A stretch of 64,000 bases of DNA from Kineobactrum salinum (GTDB lineage: Bacteria; Pseudomonadota; Gammaproteobacteria; Pseudomonadales; Halieaceae): assembly GCF_010669285.1 (NCBI RefSeq), contig NZ_CP048711.1:1612001-1676000 (forward strand), read 5' to 3'. The notes under the pieces are model-generated. The model saw only the letters and a program-made list of their open reading frames with translations. It was not told the origin of the DNA and searched no databases. The translations under genes were made by a program, and so were the position numbers. Below are positions 29,301 to 37,131 of this stretch, piece by piece. How positions within the stretch are numbered: position 1 is the first letter of the stretch; each line of letters opens with the position of its first letter.

Positions 29301-29451
29301 GGTGATCGGCGGCATGCTGCTGGGCTCGCTACTGTCCCTGTACGTGGTGCCGGCGGCCTATCGGGTGCTGGCGCGCAAGGACGCCCCGCCAGTGACCGGC
29401 ACCAGCGGCGAGCCGGGTCCACTGGCGGAACTGCCGGAGCCGCAGCATTGA
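26341..29451 (+). CDS. RND efflux transporter, inner-membrane pump (HAE1/AcrB type)
   Basis: This 1036-residue proton-driven pump has the AcrB layout: helix 1 at about 10-30, a large periplasmic loop, helices 2-6 at about 335-490, a second large loop, and helices 8-12 at about 850-1010. The proton-relay Asp pair is in GLVVDDAIVVVEN and the relay Lys in GLVTKNGILIVEF. Substrates cannot be told from sequence. It is translationally coupled to the adaptor gene and ends one base before a convergent transporter gene. Confidence 0.93.
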   Translation: MRLHELSIQRPVLAVVMSIIIVVFGAIGMRELGVREFPLAERPIIAVQAAYPGANASVIENQITENLEEEINTVPGIRTMRAISREGRSTVTVEFELDDDLDRAANDVRDRVGSAIRRLPNDAEAPTVSKADADGDPIIFLSVRSDQRNLMELSALVDNLFKNRFETITGVGQVDIWGYKEYSMRLWLNPDALAAHGLTAIDVRDAFQAANVELPTGRLEGRTIDLNIRTLSRLGDTLEEFNDRVIKREDGRTVRFRDVGYAEISPLNERTILRLNGVTMVGVVLRPQSGANEIAIADEFYRRLEQIKHDLPDDVNVIVGFDDSQFIRASIREVIQTLVLALLLVCATIYAFLREWRTTIIPILTIPIALTGTFFVLYLAGFSINVLTLLGMVLAIGLVVDDAIVVVENIYKRIEKGEAPAVAGAEGVREIFFAVIATTLALTAVFAPLIFLGGLTGVLFREFGVTLAAAVVISSFVALTLAPMLCARFLKNRARHPALYRRTEPFFVRLSQGYRDSLRGFLRHASWAPLILLTCLVLLITIYRSLPEELAPLEDRSMLVVQAKGPQGAGFDYMYEVMTEYDRLVHSTLGDEVAAVMTVTSPGFGASTTTNTGFSRVMLASPDQRDRSQQEIADELARVTAGVSGAEIFVRQMDTINVGGRGLPVQFVVQNTDLEKVREIIPRFLERARQHPAFSFVDVDLVFNQPELVLDIDRDRADALGVSAREITDVVQASFSGQRFGYFLREGEQYEIIGQMLREGRDDPGDLSRLQVRAADGSLIPIDNLVTMREESSAPVLYRFNRFTAATFSANLAEGYALGDGIRAMREVAAELLDDSYATELAGQSREFDETGSSLAFVFVLALLLIYLVLAAQFESFRDPLAIMLTVPMAITGGLISLWYFGQTLNIFSQIGLIMLIGLVTKNGILIVEFANQRREAGLSVAEAVEEAAAARFRPILMTTLSTVLGTLPIALALGAGSQSRIPLGVAVIGGMLLGSLLSLYVVPAAYRVLARKDAPPVTGTSGEPGPLAELPEPQH

Positions 29452-29452
29452 T

Positions 29453-30472
29453 TCAGGCCAGCTCACCGGCCATGCCCAGCGTCACCAACACGGCAAACCC
29501 CAGCGCCACGCTGAGCACTGACAGCAGCGTGGTCAGCACGATAATATTGGCCGCCAGTACCCCGTCACCGCGCAGGGCGACCACCATCACGTAGCTGGCC
29601 GCTGCCACCGGCGCACTGATCAGCAGGAACAATACCCCCAGGGGCTCACCGTTCACGCCCATCGCCAGCGCCACCAGCAGCGTCAGCAGCGGCCCCACGC
29701 ACAGGCGCCAGGCCGTCGCTTCCCAGGTCACGGTGCTGGCCCTCATCAGCGAGCGCAGCCGCATCGCGGCGCCGATGCTGACCAGGATCAGCGGCAGGAA
29801 GAATACAGACAATCCCGTGGCCGCCGTCGCAGTCCAGGACGGCAGCGACCAATCCAGCAGGCTCACGCAAGCACCCGCGCCAATACCCAGCAACAGTGGG
29901 TTCCTGATCAGGGCCAGCAACAGTCCGCTGAACGAACGACTGCTGCCGAGAGTGGTCTGCAACACCCATACCGCCAGTACATTGTAAAGGGTGGTCAGCA
30001 CCGCCACCGGCAACACCGCCAGGGCCAGGCCGCGCTCACCGTAGGCGGCGTGGCACAGCGAAATCCCGATGATGGCCAGGTTGGAACGGAACGTGGCCTG
30101 CACGAAGACGCCCAGCACCGGTTGCGGGAACCCGCGCCAGCGGGCATATATCCACCCCAGCACCAGCGTCAGCAGCGTTGCCACCACGCCGGCCAGCAGG
30201 TAGGTGGCGCTGCCGATGGTAGCAAAATCCAGCCCGGCCGCGCTGATGCACAGCAGCAGCGGCAGGCCGACATTGAATGCAAGCCGGGAGATGAACTCGA
30301 CAAGTGCCGGCGGCAACAGGCCAATGCGCCGCAGCAGCATGCCCAGCACGATCCAGCCAAGAGTGGGAAGGCTGACCGCGAATGCGGTCAGCAGAACTTC
30401 GGGTGAAAGATTTGTGAACAAGGCCGGGCAATCGCAGTGGGCAAAGCGGCATTGTAGCACCGCGACCGCCAC
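29453..30472 (-). CDS. AEC family transporter (auxin efflux carrier-like permease)
   Basis: This is a 339-residue hydrophobic protein with about ten membrane helices and the AEC/bile-acid-sodium-symporter-type fold (PF03547). LPTLGWIVLGMLLRRIG, FNVGLPLLLCISAAG and ATFRSNLAIIGISLCHAAYG are family-like. Members move organic anions such as malate, malonate or amino-acid-like compounds. The GTG at 30472 gives an odd Cys-rich start, and a TTG at 30421 (LFTNLSPEV) is equally plausible. It is the last gene of a same-strand cluster with the TonB receptor, amidohydrolase, PLP enzyme and PrnB-like gene, with a hairpin in between. Confidence 0.83.
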   Translation of the reverse strand: MAVAVLQCRFAHCDCPALFTNLSPEVLLTAFAVSLPTLGWIVLGMLLRRIGLLPPALVEFISRLAFNVGLPLLLCISAAGLDFATIGSATYLLAGVVATLLTLVLGWIYARWRGFPQPVLGVFVQATFRSNLAIIGISLCHAAYGERGLALAVLPVAVLTTLYNVLAVWVLQTTLGSSRSFSGLLLALIRNPLLLGIGAGACVSLLDWSLPSWTATAATGLSVFFLPLILVSIGAAMRLRSLMRASTVTWEATAWRLCVGPLLTLLVALAMGVNGEPLGVLFLLISAPVAAASYVMVVALRGDGVLAANIIVLTTLLSVLSVALGFAVLVTLGMAGELA

Positions 30473-30488
30473 AGCGCCGGCCCGGACC

Positions 30489-30512
30489 CTGCCGGCGGTG
30501 CACCGCCGGCAG
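30489..30512. terminator. 24-bp perfect palindrome, possible terminator
   Basis: Arms CTGCCGGCGGTG (30489-30500) and CACCGCCGGCAG (30501-30512) form a perfect palindrome. As RNA this is a 10-bp GC stem with a TGCA loop, 13 bases after the TonB-receptor stop on the minus strand. There is no T tract, so it may be an mRNA-stabilising hairpin or a regulator site, not a simple terminator. Confidence 0.45.
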
Positions 30513-30524
30513 CCTGTTCAGTCG

Positions 30525-32769
30525 CTAGAACGTCTTGTAGACACTGAGCCCGGCCGTGCGCGGACGGATGACATAGGTCTCACCCGGAGCCGGACGGAAG
30601 TTGTCGACAAAGTGGTAGGTCTCACCGCGCTTGTCGCTGAGATTGTTGATATACAGGTCGACACCCCAGCTGTCGGCCTCCAGGCCCAGGCGCAGGTTGG
30701 TGACCGCGTAGGCATCCATTTCCGCGTAGCGGTCATTGGGCGTGTCGGTTTCCTGACCGAAGGTGGGCGAATCCGGGTTCGGATCGATCAGGAAGTCGCG
30801 GAAGGTGTTGTTGGAGGAACCGGTGTAATTCACATCACCGCGGGCAAACAGCGCCATGCCGTCGCGCAGCGGCCAGGTGTACTGCACACCGAGGCTGGCG
30901 GTCACATCCGGTACCACCGGTATATCGTCACCCTTGAGGCCCGCGCGGTCATTGTTCAGGGCCGGCTGCCTCTCGGTAAGGCGCGCATCCACGGCATTCA
31001 ATGTCGCCGCCACCTCCAGGTTGGCGGTGGGCAGCCACGACAGCTCCAGTTCGATCCCGTCCACCTGGGCCTCGCCAGCGTTGTTCAGGTAGCCGAACAG
31101 ATTGTCGGGGGAGCGCTCGGTCACCTGGATATTGTCCCACACCAGATGGTACACCGCGCCATTCAGGGTCAGCATGCCGTCCAGCCAGCTGGAGCGCACA
31201 CCCAGCTCATAGTTGACCACCGAGTCGGACTCGAAGCCCTGGGGAATGGGCTGGCCCACCACGGTCTGGTTGGCGCCACCGGGACGGAAGCCCTCGCTGA
31301 CCTGGCCGTAGATCAGGACATCGTCGTTCAGGTCGTAGCCCAGGTGGGCCTTGAAGATCTCGCCGCTTTCGTCAAATTCGCTGACCACCGGCACCGGGTT
31401 TTCGATCTGCACGCCGAACAGGTCCACCCGGGTAGTGTCGGTCTTCTTGAACTCGCTGTCGAACACCCGCGCGCCCAGGGTCAGGGTCAGCTGCTGGCTG
31501 ATATCGTAGTTCACTTCACCGAACAGTGACTGCTGCTCCAACGATGTCTCGTCATCGCGCTGGAAGAACAGCATGGGCGGATCGAAGGGGTAACCATCGG
31601 GCGCCACCGCGAGAATATTGCTGTCCAGCTCGGCATCCCGGGTAGAGGTAAAGTATCCCACGGTCCAGTTGAACGGGCCGTCGCTGTCCGAAGAGAGCCG
31701 GGTCTCGAAGCTGGTCATGTCCAGCGGCTGGGGCTGGTTGGCGTTGAGCAGCTCGAAGGGGGGGGGGAAACGGCGGTGCCGAGCTGTCGAAGTTGAACAC
31801 CACGTCGCGCTCGTAATCGGAATAGGAGAACATCCAGTTGCCCCAGTCGAATACCAGTTCGCCGGTGATGTTGGCGATGTTGACCTCGTCCTCGAACGGG
31901 TTGCGGGCCGGGGTCGCGGTTTTCAGGTCGCCCACGTCCTGCTGGTAGAAAAAGCCGCCGCCGGTCTCGGTGTCCTGGTAGATGTACATGCCGGTCAGGG
32001 TGAAGTTGTCGGTGGGCATCCAGCGCATGGACACACGCCCGCCACTGGTCTTTTCGTCGTTGATGTCATCCTTGTTATAGGCGACGTTGTCGATATAGCC
32101 CTCCAGGTCGTGGTCGTAGGCTACCACCCGCAGCGCCAGCTTGTTCTCGATCAGCGGCACATTCACCATGCCGGTCACCTTGGTATTCATGCCGCCCTTT
32201 TCCGTGTGGGACAGATCGCTGCCGATGCGGGCACTGAACGCGGTAGTGTCGGGCTTGTTGGTGATCACCCGCAGGGTGCCGCCCATGGTGCCGGAACCGT
32301 ACAGGGTACCCTGCGGCCCGCGCAGTACTTCCACCCGTTCGATGTCGACCATCTTGATATCGGGCTGGCGCTGGCCGGCATCGCTGGCGGAACCGGGGGC
32401 ACCGGTAACCGGCACCTCGTCATAGTACAGTCCCACCTGAGCCTCGCCCGCGCCCTGCACCCCGCGAATCACCAGCCGGCGCGAGCCGGGGCCGTTGTCC
32501 AGCAGGTTCAGGCCGGGCACCTTGCCGACATAGTCCTCGAAGTCATCGGCGCCAATCCTGGCCAGGGTGTCACCGCCCAGCGCGGAAATACTGATCGGCG
32601 TATCCTGCAGCGAGGTGCCGCGCCGCAGCGCAGTCACAACCACTTCCTCCAGCTGGGTGGCGGCCACCGCAGCGGCAGGGCTCAGTGCCGCCATCAGCCC
32701 CAGCGCCCCGCAAACACTGGCCGTGGGCACACTCAATGCGCGCACCAGGTATTTTTGTGTCGTTTTCAT
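30525..32769 (-). pseudogene. TonB-dependent outer-membrane receptor, frame broken at a poly-C tract
   Basis: This receptor (about 747 residues when restored) should import a scarce substrate across the outer membrane. A signal peptide (about 1-37) is followed by a TonB-box-like EEVVVTA, a plug domain (TPISISALGGDTLARI to RVITNKPD, with RGPQGTLYGSGTMGGTLRV) and a 22-strand barrel ending in TAGLSVYKTF. The N-terminal part reads from 32769, the C-terminal part in another frame to 30525. They meet at ten C on the coding strand (31758-31767); nine C would give PPFPPPFELLNANQ. The long C run could be a sequencing error or a slipped-strand phase-variation switch. It lies 41 bases after the amidohydrolase gene. 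Confidence 0.85.
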
Positions 32770-32810
32770 CGCTTCCCTCCAGACCCTTTCAGGGTGAATT
32801 GTTGTTGATA

Positions 32811-34145
32811 TCAGGGTAGCTGCTCATTCCCCTGTTGTTTGTAGATCCTGCCACCTTTCATTACAAAGCCCACGTCCAGCAGCGCCTCGATATCATCCAG
32901 TGGCGAACGGCGCAGTGCGATGATATCTGCATGCTTGCCGGCCTCGATCGTGCCCAGGCTATCACTCATGCCAAGCAGTTCGGCGGCGTTCACGGTGGCG
33001 GTCTCAAGCACCTCCATCGCCGGCATGCCGGCCCGGTTCATCAGCACGGCCTCCATCGCGTTGTTGCCGTGCACTGCCACACCTGCGTCAGTACCATAGG
33101 CGATACGCACACCCGCCTTCCAGGCCTTGTGAAAATTGGTCGGCAGGTTGGCTCCCACCTCCACCGCCTTCTGCTTCACCGCCTCGCTGAGGACGTCGGA
33201 GTTCAGCGCCATCGGCACCACGGTATGGCCCGCCAGCAGCGTTGGAATCAGCCACACGTCGCGCTGTCGCATCAGCTTGATGGCCTCGTCATTCAGGAAG
33301 GAGCCGTGTTCGATACTGTCCACTCCGCCCTTGAGAGCGGCGATGATACCGTCGGTCTGGTGGGCGTGACTGGTCACCTTGCGCCCCATACGATGGGCGG
33401 CATTGACGATCTCCGAGATTTCATCGTGCTCCATCTGCTGGCCGGTACCGGTGGCGCGCTGCGTCATCACGCCACCTGTAGCAGTGATCTTGATCAGGTC
33501 GGCACCGTATTTGACTGCGTGCCGCGCGGCCCGGCGGCAATCAAATGGGCCATCGCAGACAGTGTCGCTGAGATAGAAATCCAGCAGCTCCGGCTTGACA
33601 CCACTGGTGTCCACGTGACCGCCGGTGATAGCAACCTTGCCCGCGGCTATGATGCGCGGTCCGTGGACCCAACCCCGTTCTACCGCGTCGCGGTGGGCGT
33701 AGGTCTGGGTCTCCAGCGACCCCAGGTCGCGGACAGTGGTGAAGCCTGCGAGCAGGGTCACCATGCCGTGGTGGATACCCCGCATGCCGACCATCGGATC
33801 CGACAGCTTGAGCCGGTCCCGGTCCTGGTGTTCGCCCAGCTTCATCTGCAGGTGGACATGACTGTCCATCAGGCCCGGCATCACAAAGCTGTCCTTCAAG
33901 TCGACCACAGTGACCCCGGAGCCCTCGTCATCACCCGACTGGTAGCCATCCAGCACCTGCTGGATGCGGCCGTCCCGGACGACAATGGTCTGTTGCCTTG
34001 CCGCCTCCTCTCCGGGCACGGCGAGCAGGGTACCTGCGTGGATCAATGTGGTCGGGGAGGCCTGCTGGGCGAGTACCGGCAGTGCCGGGCACAGCCCGGC
34101 GACGGCGATGCCGACAAGTCCCAACACGGCAGTGATTGGTTTCAT
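32811..34145 (-). CDS. Exported metal-dependent amidohydrolase (imidazolonepropionase/Xaa-dipeptidase-like)
   Basis: This 444-residue enzyme is of the amidohydrolase superfamily, COG1228 type. A signal peptide (about 1-26, ending VLAQQ) puts it in the periplasm. Metal and catalytic residues are visible: HVH in MPGLMDSHVHLQ, Lys in GADLIKITATGG (carboxylated Lys), His in VTSHAHQT and DSIEHGSFL, and Asp in IAYGTDAGV. Close family members cleave peptides with C-terminal Pro or basic residues, or cyclic amides. It stands between the PLP enzyme and the TonB receptor, so it probably trims the imported substrate before uptake into the cytoplasm. Confidence 0.88.
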   Translation of the reverse strand: MKPITAVLGLVGIAVAGLCPALPVLAQQASPTTLIHAGTLLAVPGEEAARQQTIVVRDGRIQQVLDGYQSGDDEGSGVTVVDLKDSFVMPGLMDSHVHLQMKLGEHQDRDRLKLSDPMVGMRGIHHGMVTLLAGFTTVRDLGSLETQTYAHRDAVERGWVHGPRIIAAGKVAITGGHVDTSGVKPELLDFYLSDTVCDGPFDCRRAARHAVKYGADLIKITATGGVMTQRATGTGQQMEHDEISEIVNAAHRMGRKVTSHAHQTDGIIAALKGGVDSIEHGSFLNDEAIKLMRQRDVWLIPTLLAGHTVVPMALNSDVLSEAVKQKAVEVGANLPTNFHKAWKAGVRIAYGTDAGVAVHGNNAMEAVLMNRAGMPAMEVLETATVNAAELLGMSDSLGTIEAGKHADIIALRRSPLDDIEALLDVGFVMKGGRIYKQQGNEQLP

Positions 34146-34194
34146 TGTGTTCCCCCTGGTTCAGAAAAAAGCTGGAATTGTCCTGCTGCAACGC

Positions 34195-35304
34195 TTACCC
34201 CTGCAGACAGGCAATAACGGCGTCGATGTCTTTGTTGCTATTGTAGATATGGGGCGACAGACGCAAACCCATGGGCCGCACATCGAAACGTACGCCGGCG
34301 GACCGCAACCGCTGCTCCACGGCATCCTGTTCCGGCAGATTCAGTACCAGGGTACCGCCACGCAGCGCCGGATCCGCCGGAGCTCGCAAACAGGCAGGGT
34401 CGACAGCATCGACGATGCGCTGGGTCAGTTGCTGATTGTGCTCGCGGATCATGTCAACTCCGATACGATAGATCAAGTCCAGGCTGTGGGCCGCTACCAC
34501 ACAGGGCAGGACCGAGGGCGTTCCGCCCCAGAAGCGGGCACTGTCCGGCGCGTACTCGAAGTGATGAATATCGAATTCGAAGGGCGCCGCATGGGAAAAC
34601 CAGCCCACGTCCAGCGGCTCGATACTGGCCACGCGGGCCGGATCGATCCACAGAAAACCGGCACCGGGACCGCCGCAGAGCCACTTTACACAGGAGCCCA
34701 GCACGACATCTGCCTGCCACCGCTGCAGGTCTATCGGTACCACGCCCGCGGACTGGGCAATATCGACAACGGAGAGAATGCCCCGCGCCCGGGTCAGGCG
34801 GGTGACGGCGTCCACCGGGACCAGCTTGCCGGAATTGAAGTGGGCGTGGGTAATCAGCGCCGTGTGCACATCCGGGCCCAGCGCCGCCTCCCAGGTCGCC
34901 AGCTGTTGCGGATCCCGGTCGGCGGCAATCATGCGTGGCTCGAAACCCAGCCGCGCGGCCTGCTGCAGTGCAAAGCCCACCGAGGGGAAGTCGTTCTCGG
35001 TAAACAGGATGACGTTTCTGTCCGCAGGTGGCGGCAACCCACCCAGCACCTTGCTCAGTGCACTGCTGATATTGACCTGGGGACAGAAATGCGCCGGTTC
35101 GCTGTTGAACAACCTGGCCAGTGCAGCGCGAAAGCTGTCGATCGCCTCCAGCCACTGCGGCCACGGCTCGGGCGCTCCGGATTCCCAGGCCGCGAAAAAA
35201 TGCTGCTGCAGGTAATCTGCCGTTCCCCGGGGCATCCGGCCCACAGAATGATTCAGCAGATAGATGTCCTCGCAGGGCGTGAAGGCATCGCGATAGTCAG
35301 TCAT
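34195..35304 (-). CDS. PLP-dependent class V aminotransferase-fold enzyme, kynureninase-like
   Basis: This 369-residue fold-type I PLP enzyme (class V family, which includes kynureninase, cysteine desulfurase and isopenicillin epimerase) has the PLP-binding Lys in GSCVKWLCGGPGAGFLWID, close in layout to the kynureninase motif. Asp in VVDIAQSAGVVPID stacks on the cofactor. ATG 35304 overlaps the stop of the PrnB-like gene as ATGA, so the two are translationally coupled; the longer upstream reading is in the neighbour's sequence. The coupling suggests that it uses the product of that enzyme. Kynureninase-like side-chain cleavage is inferred, not shown. Confidence 0.82.
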   Translation of the reverse strand: MTDYRDAFTPCEDIYLLNHSVGRMPRGTADYLQQHFFAAWESGAPEPWPQWLEAIDSFRAALARLFNSEPAHFCPQVNISSALSKVLGGLPPPADRNVILFTENDFPSVGFALQQAARLGFEPRMIAADRDPQQLATWEAALGPDVHTALITHAHFNSGKLVPVDAVTRLTRARGILSVVDIAQSAGVVPIDLQRWQADVVLGSCVKWLCGGPGAGFLWIDPARVASIEPLDVGWFSHAAPFEFDIHHFEYAPDSARFWGGTPSVLPCVVAAHSLDLIYRIGVDMIREHNQQLTQRIVDAVDPACLRAPADPALRGGTLVLNLPEQDAVEQRLRSAGVRFDVRPMGLRLSPHIYNSNKDIDAVIACLQG

Positions 35305-36499
35305 CCGGCTTTCCCTCCCACGGCGCTGCGCAGGCGCTGGAATTCCGCGAAGCGCGAGGGAATATCGCTGCGGTCCGCTGCCGAGCGCAGGTCGCAAAGT
35401 GTGCGCAGGCCCTTCAGCAGAACAGGCAGCGGTGGGCCACTGGAACTGAGGTCCTCCTGATCGTCCAACCCGGCTTCATGCGCCGGAACGACAATGAATT
35501 TTTCCACCAGCTGTTCATGGTGCTGGCGCGCCACCTGGCCATGCACGTCGCAAACTTCCAGAAATGCCGCCGCATTGCGCTGGAACCAGGGTGCATCGCC
35601 GTGCGCCTCCAGTTCCTCCAAAAAATCGGCCAGCAGGCTCTTGCGGCGCATGCAGTCGCGCAGTACCAGTTGATCCTCGGGTCGCATGAACAGGAACTTG
35701 TCCACCAGCAACTGGGAATAATACGGATCATCGGCGCGGCACAGGCCCAGCAGCAGGTCGATGACATTGATACCGGCAAAGTCCCCGGCATTGGCGCCCC
35801 GGTATTCGTGCAGCCCGACCCGGTGGGGCTTGTAATAGGGCGTACGCAGTAGAAAAAACGGTCGATATCCAGCAGCTGGAACAGCTCTCGGTTGGATTCA
35901 AACACATCCTGCAGCGCCGCCTTCGCCACCTGCAGCAGATCCAGGGTCACCGGGTGCGAGATGCCCAGTGGCAGGGTGTGCAACAGTGCCTCCGAGGCGC
36001 GAATGTAGGCGAAGACTCCGCGGGTGTTGTAGTCCAGGAAAATGCGCTCATCCGGCAGATGGGTAAAGGATTTATAGACGCCGTCGATGGCGCGGTTGTG
36101 GGTTTCCAGATGACTCGAGGCGAAGCGTGGAATGGCGCCCAGCGAAGCCCCCAACTGCATTGCCAGCGCCGACGCTTCGGTCAGCGGCGAGCGGTGTTCG
36201 CGGGCCGGGTCAGTGATGCCGTGACGGCGGCAGGCTGCCATATAGAAGCCGACATTGCCCAGCAGCTCGGAACCGTGGTCGAAGCCCTCGTCGGTATTGC
36301 CCTCGCGCAGCAACTGGGCGATATAGTCGCGGCCCTCCTCGACCAACTGCTGCTTGATATCGTCGCCGACGCCCTCCACCTGCTCGCGCTGCTCACGGGC
36401 GAAGTACAACTCCTCCAACTGGGTGTTCATCTCGCGAAAATTACTGCGTATCCAGGTATCAAAGGCCTGGGAAAGGGGGGTGCGCATAGCTGTAACCAT
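35301..36499 (-). pseudogene. PrnB-like protein (DUF1864, indoleamine dioxygenase superfamily), frame broken as sequenced
   Basis: The restored protein (about 399 residues) resembles the PrnB/DUF1864 family. PrnB rearranges 7-chlorotryptophan in pyrrolnitrin synthesis and has the heme dioxygenase fold shared with tryptophan and indoleamine dioxygenases. The first part reads MRTPLSQAFDTWIRSNFREM through SSHLETHNRAIDGVYKSF to LLDIDRFF, then leaves frame at six T on the coding strand (35853-35858). One added T gives DRFFLLRTPYYKPHRVGLHE and joins the second frame (LVDKFLFMRPEDQLVLRDCM). The heme ligand cannot be assigned by eye; His in SSHLETH are candidates. First gene of the cluster, divergent from an Lrp/AsnC regulator. 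ATG 36487 is an alternative start. Confidence 0.75.
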
Positions 36500-36625
36500 T
36501 CTCTCTACGACGATTCAGGGGAACACATGGTAGCAGCCTTGTGCCAGCCGATTATGCCAAAAACAGCTATCCTGGGAGCCAGGTGTGCAGTATTGTGTGC
36601 CGAAATCCCGATTTGTGAGTATTTT
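36500..36625. promoter_or_regulatory. Divergent control region between PrnB-like gene and Lrp/AsnC regulator
   Basis: The 126-base gap is AT-richer than its flanks. It holds a 13-bp inverted repeat CCTGG-GAG-CCAGG (36571-36583) and a direct repeat GTGTGC at 36583-36588 and 36595-36600. A minus-strand -10-like CATAAT lies at 36551-36556. These are plausible sites for the adjacent Lrp/AsnC protein, which usually binds its own divergent promoter. Confidence 0.4.
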
Positions 36626-37096
36626 ATGCCAAGCGCCCTGGACCGCATCGACCGCGCCATCCTCGCCGCCCTGGCCGACAATGCCCGTATCAGCAATGCT
36701 GAACTGGCCGAGCAGGTGCACCTGTCCCCCACCCCCTGCCTGCGCCGGGTCAGGCGGCTGGAAGAATCCGGCGTCATCAGCAGGTACGTCACCCAGTTCA
36801 ACCACAATGCGCTGGGACTGGCGATATCAGCGCTGATATTCGTGCAGCTGGAGCGCAACAGCCTGGAAAACGCCACCAAGTTCGAGGCCGCAATCGGCAA
36901 CCTGCTGCCGGTGGCCGAGTGCTCCGTGCTGACCGGCCCCTACGACTATCTGTTGCGGGTGATCGTCGAGGATCTGGAGCACTACGAACGCTTCGTCAAG
37001 GAGAGCCTGGCCAGCATCGCCCAGGTAGCCAAGATCGACTCCAGTATCGTGCTCAAGCAGGTGATGTCGCGGACGGTGGTGCCACTGCCCGATTGA
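36626..37096 (+). CDS. Lrp/AsnC family transcriptional regulator
   Basis: This 156-residue regulator has an N-terminal helix-turn-helix (about 3-62: LDRIDRAILAALADNARISN, then VHLSPTPCLRRVRRLEESGVI). A RAM ligand-binding domain (about 70-150) contains CSVLTGPYDYLLRVIVEDLE. ATG 36626 gives the normal family start and length; upstream continuation of the frame is shadow. Lrp/AsnC proteins respond to amino acids or their breakdown products. In Pseudomonas, KynR of this family responds to kynurenine and controls kynBU, a parallel to the divergent kynureninase-like gene here. Confidence 0.92.
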   Translation: MPSALDRIDRAILAALADNARISNAELAEQVHLSPTPCLRRVRRLEESGVISRYVTQFNHNALGLAISALIFVQLERNSLENATKFEAAIGNLLPVAECSVLTGPYDYLLRVIVEDLEHYERFVKESLASIAQVAKIDSSIVLKQVMSRTVVPLPD

Positions 37097-37131
37097 TCGG
37101 GCGAGTGGCACGGATGGCCGATGCACTGTCG

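Noticed and set aside
35954-36625. N-terminal extension of the Lrp/AsnC regulator
   Set aside because: The extension lies antisense within the PrnB-like gene; the family start MPSALDRIDRAIL at 36626 gives normal length.
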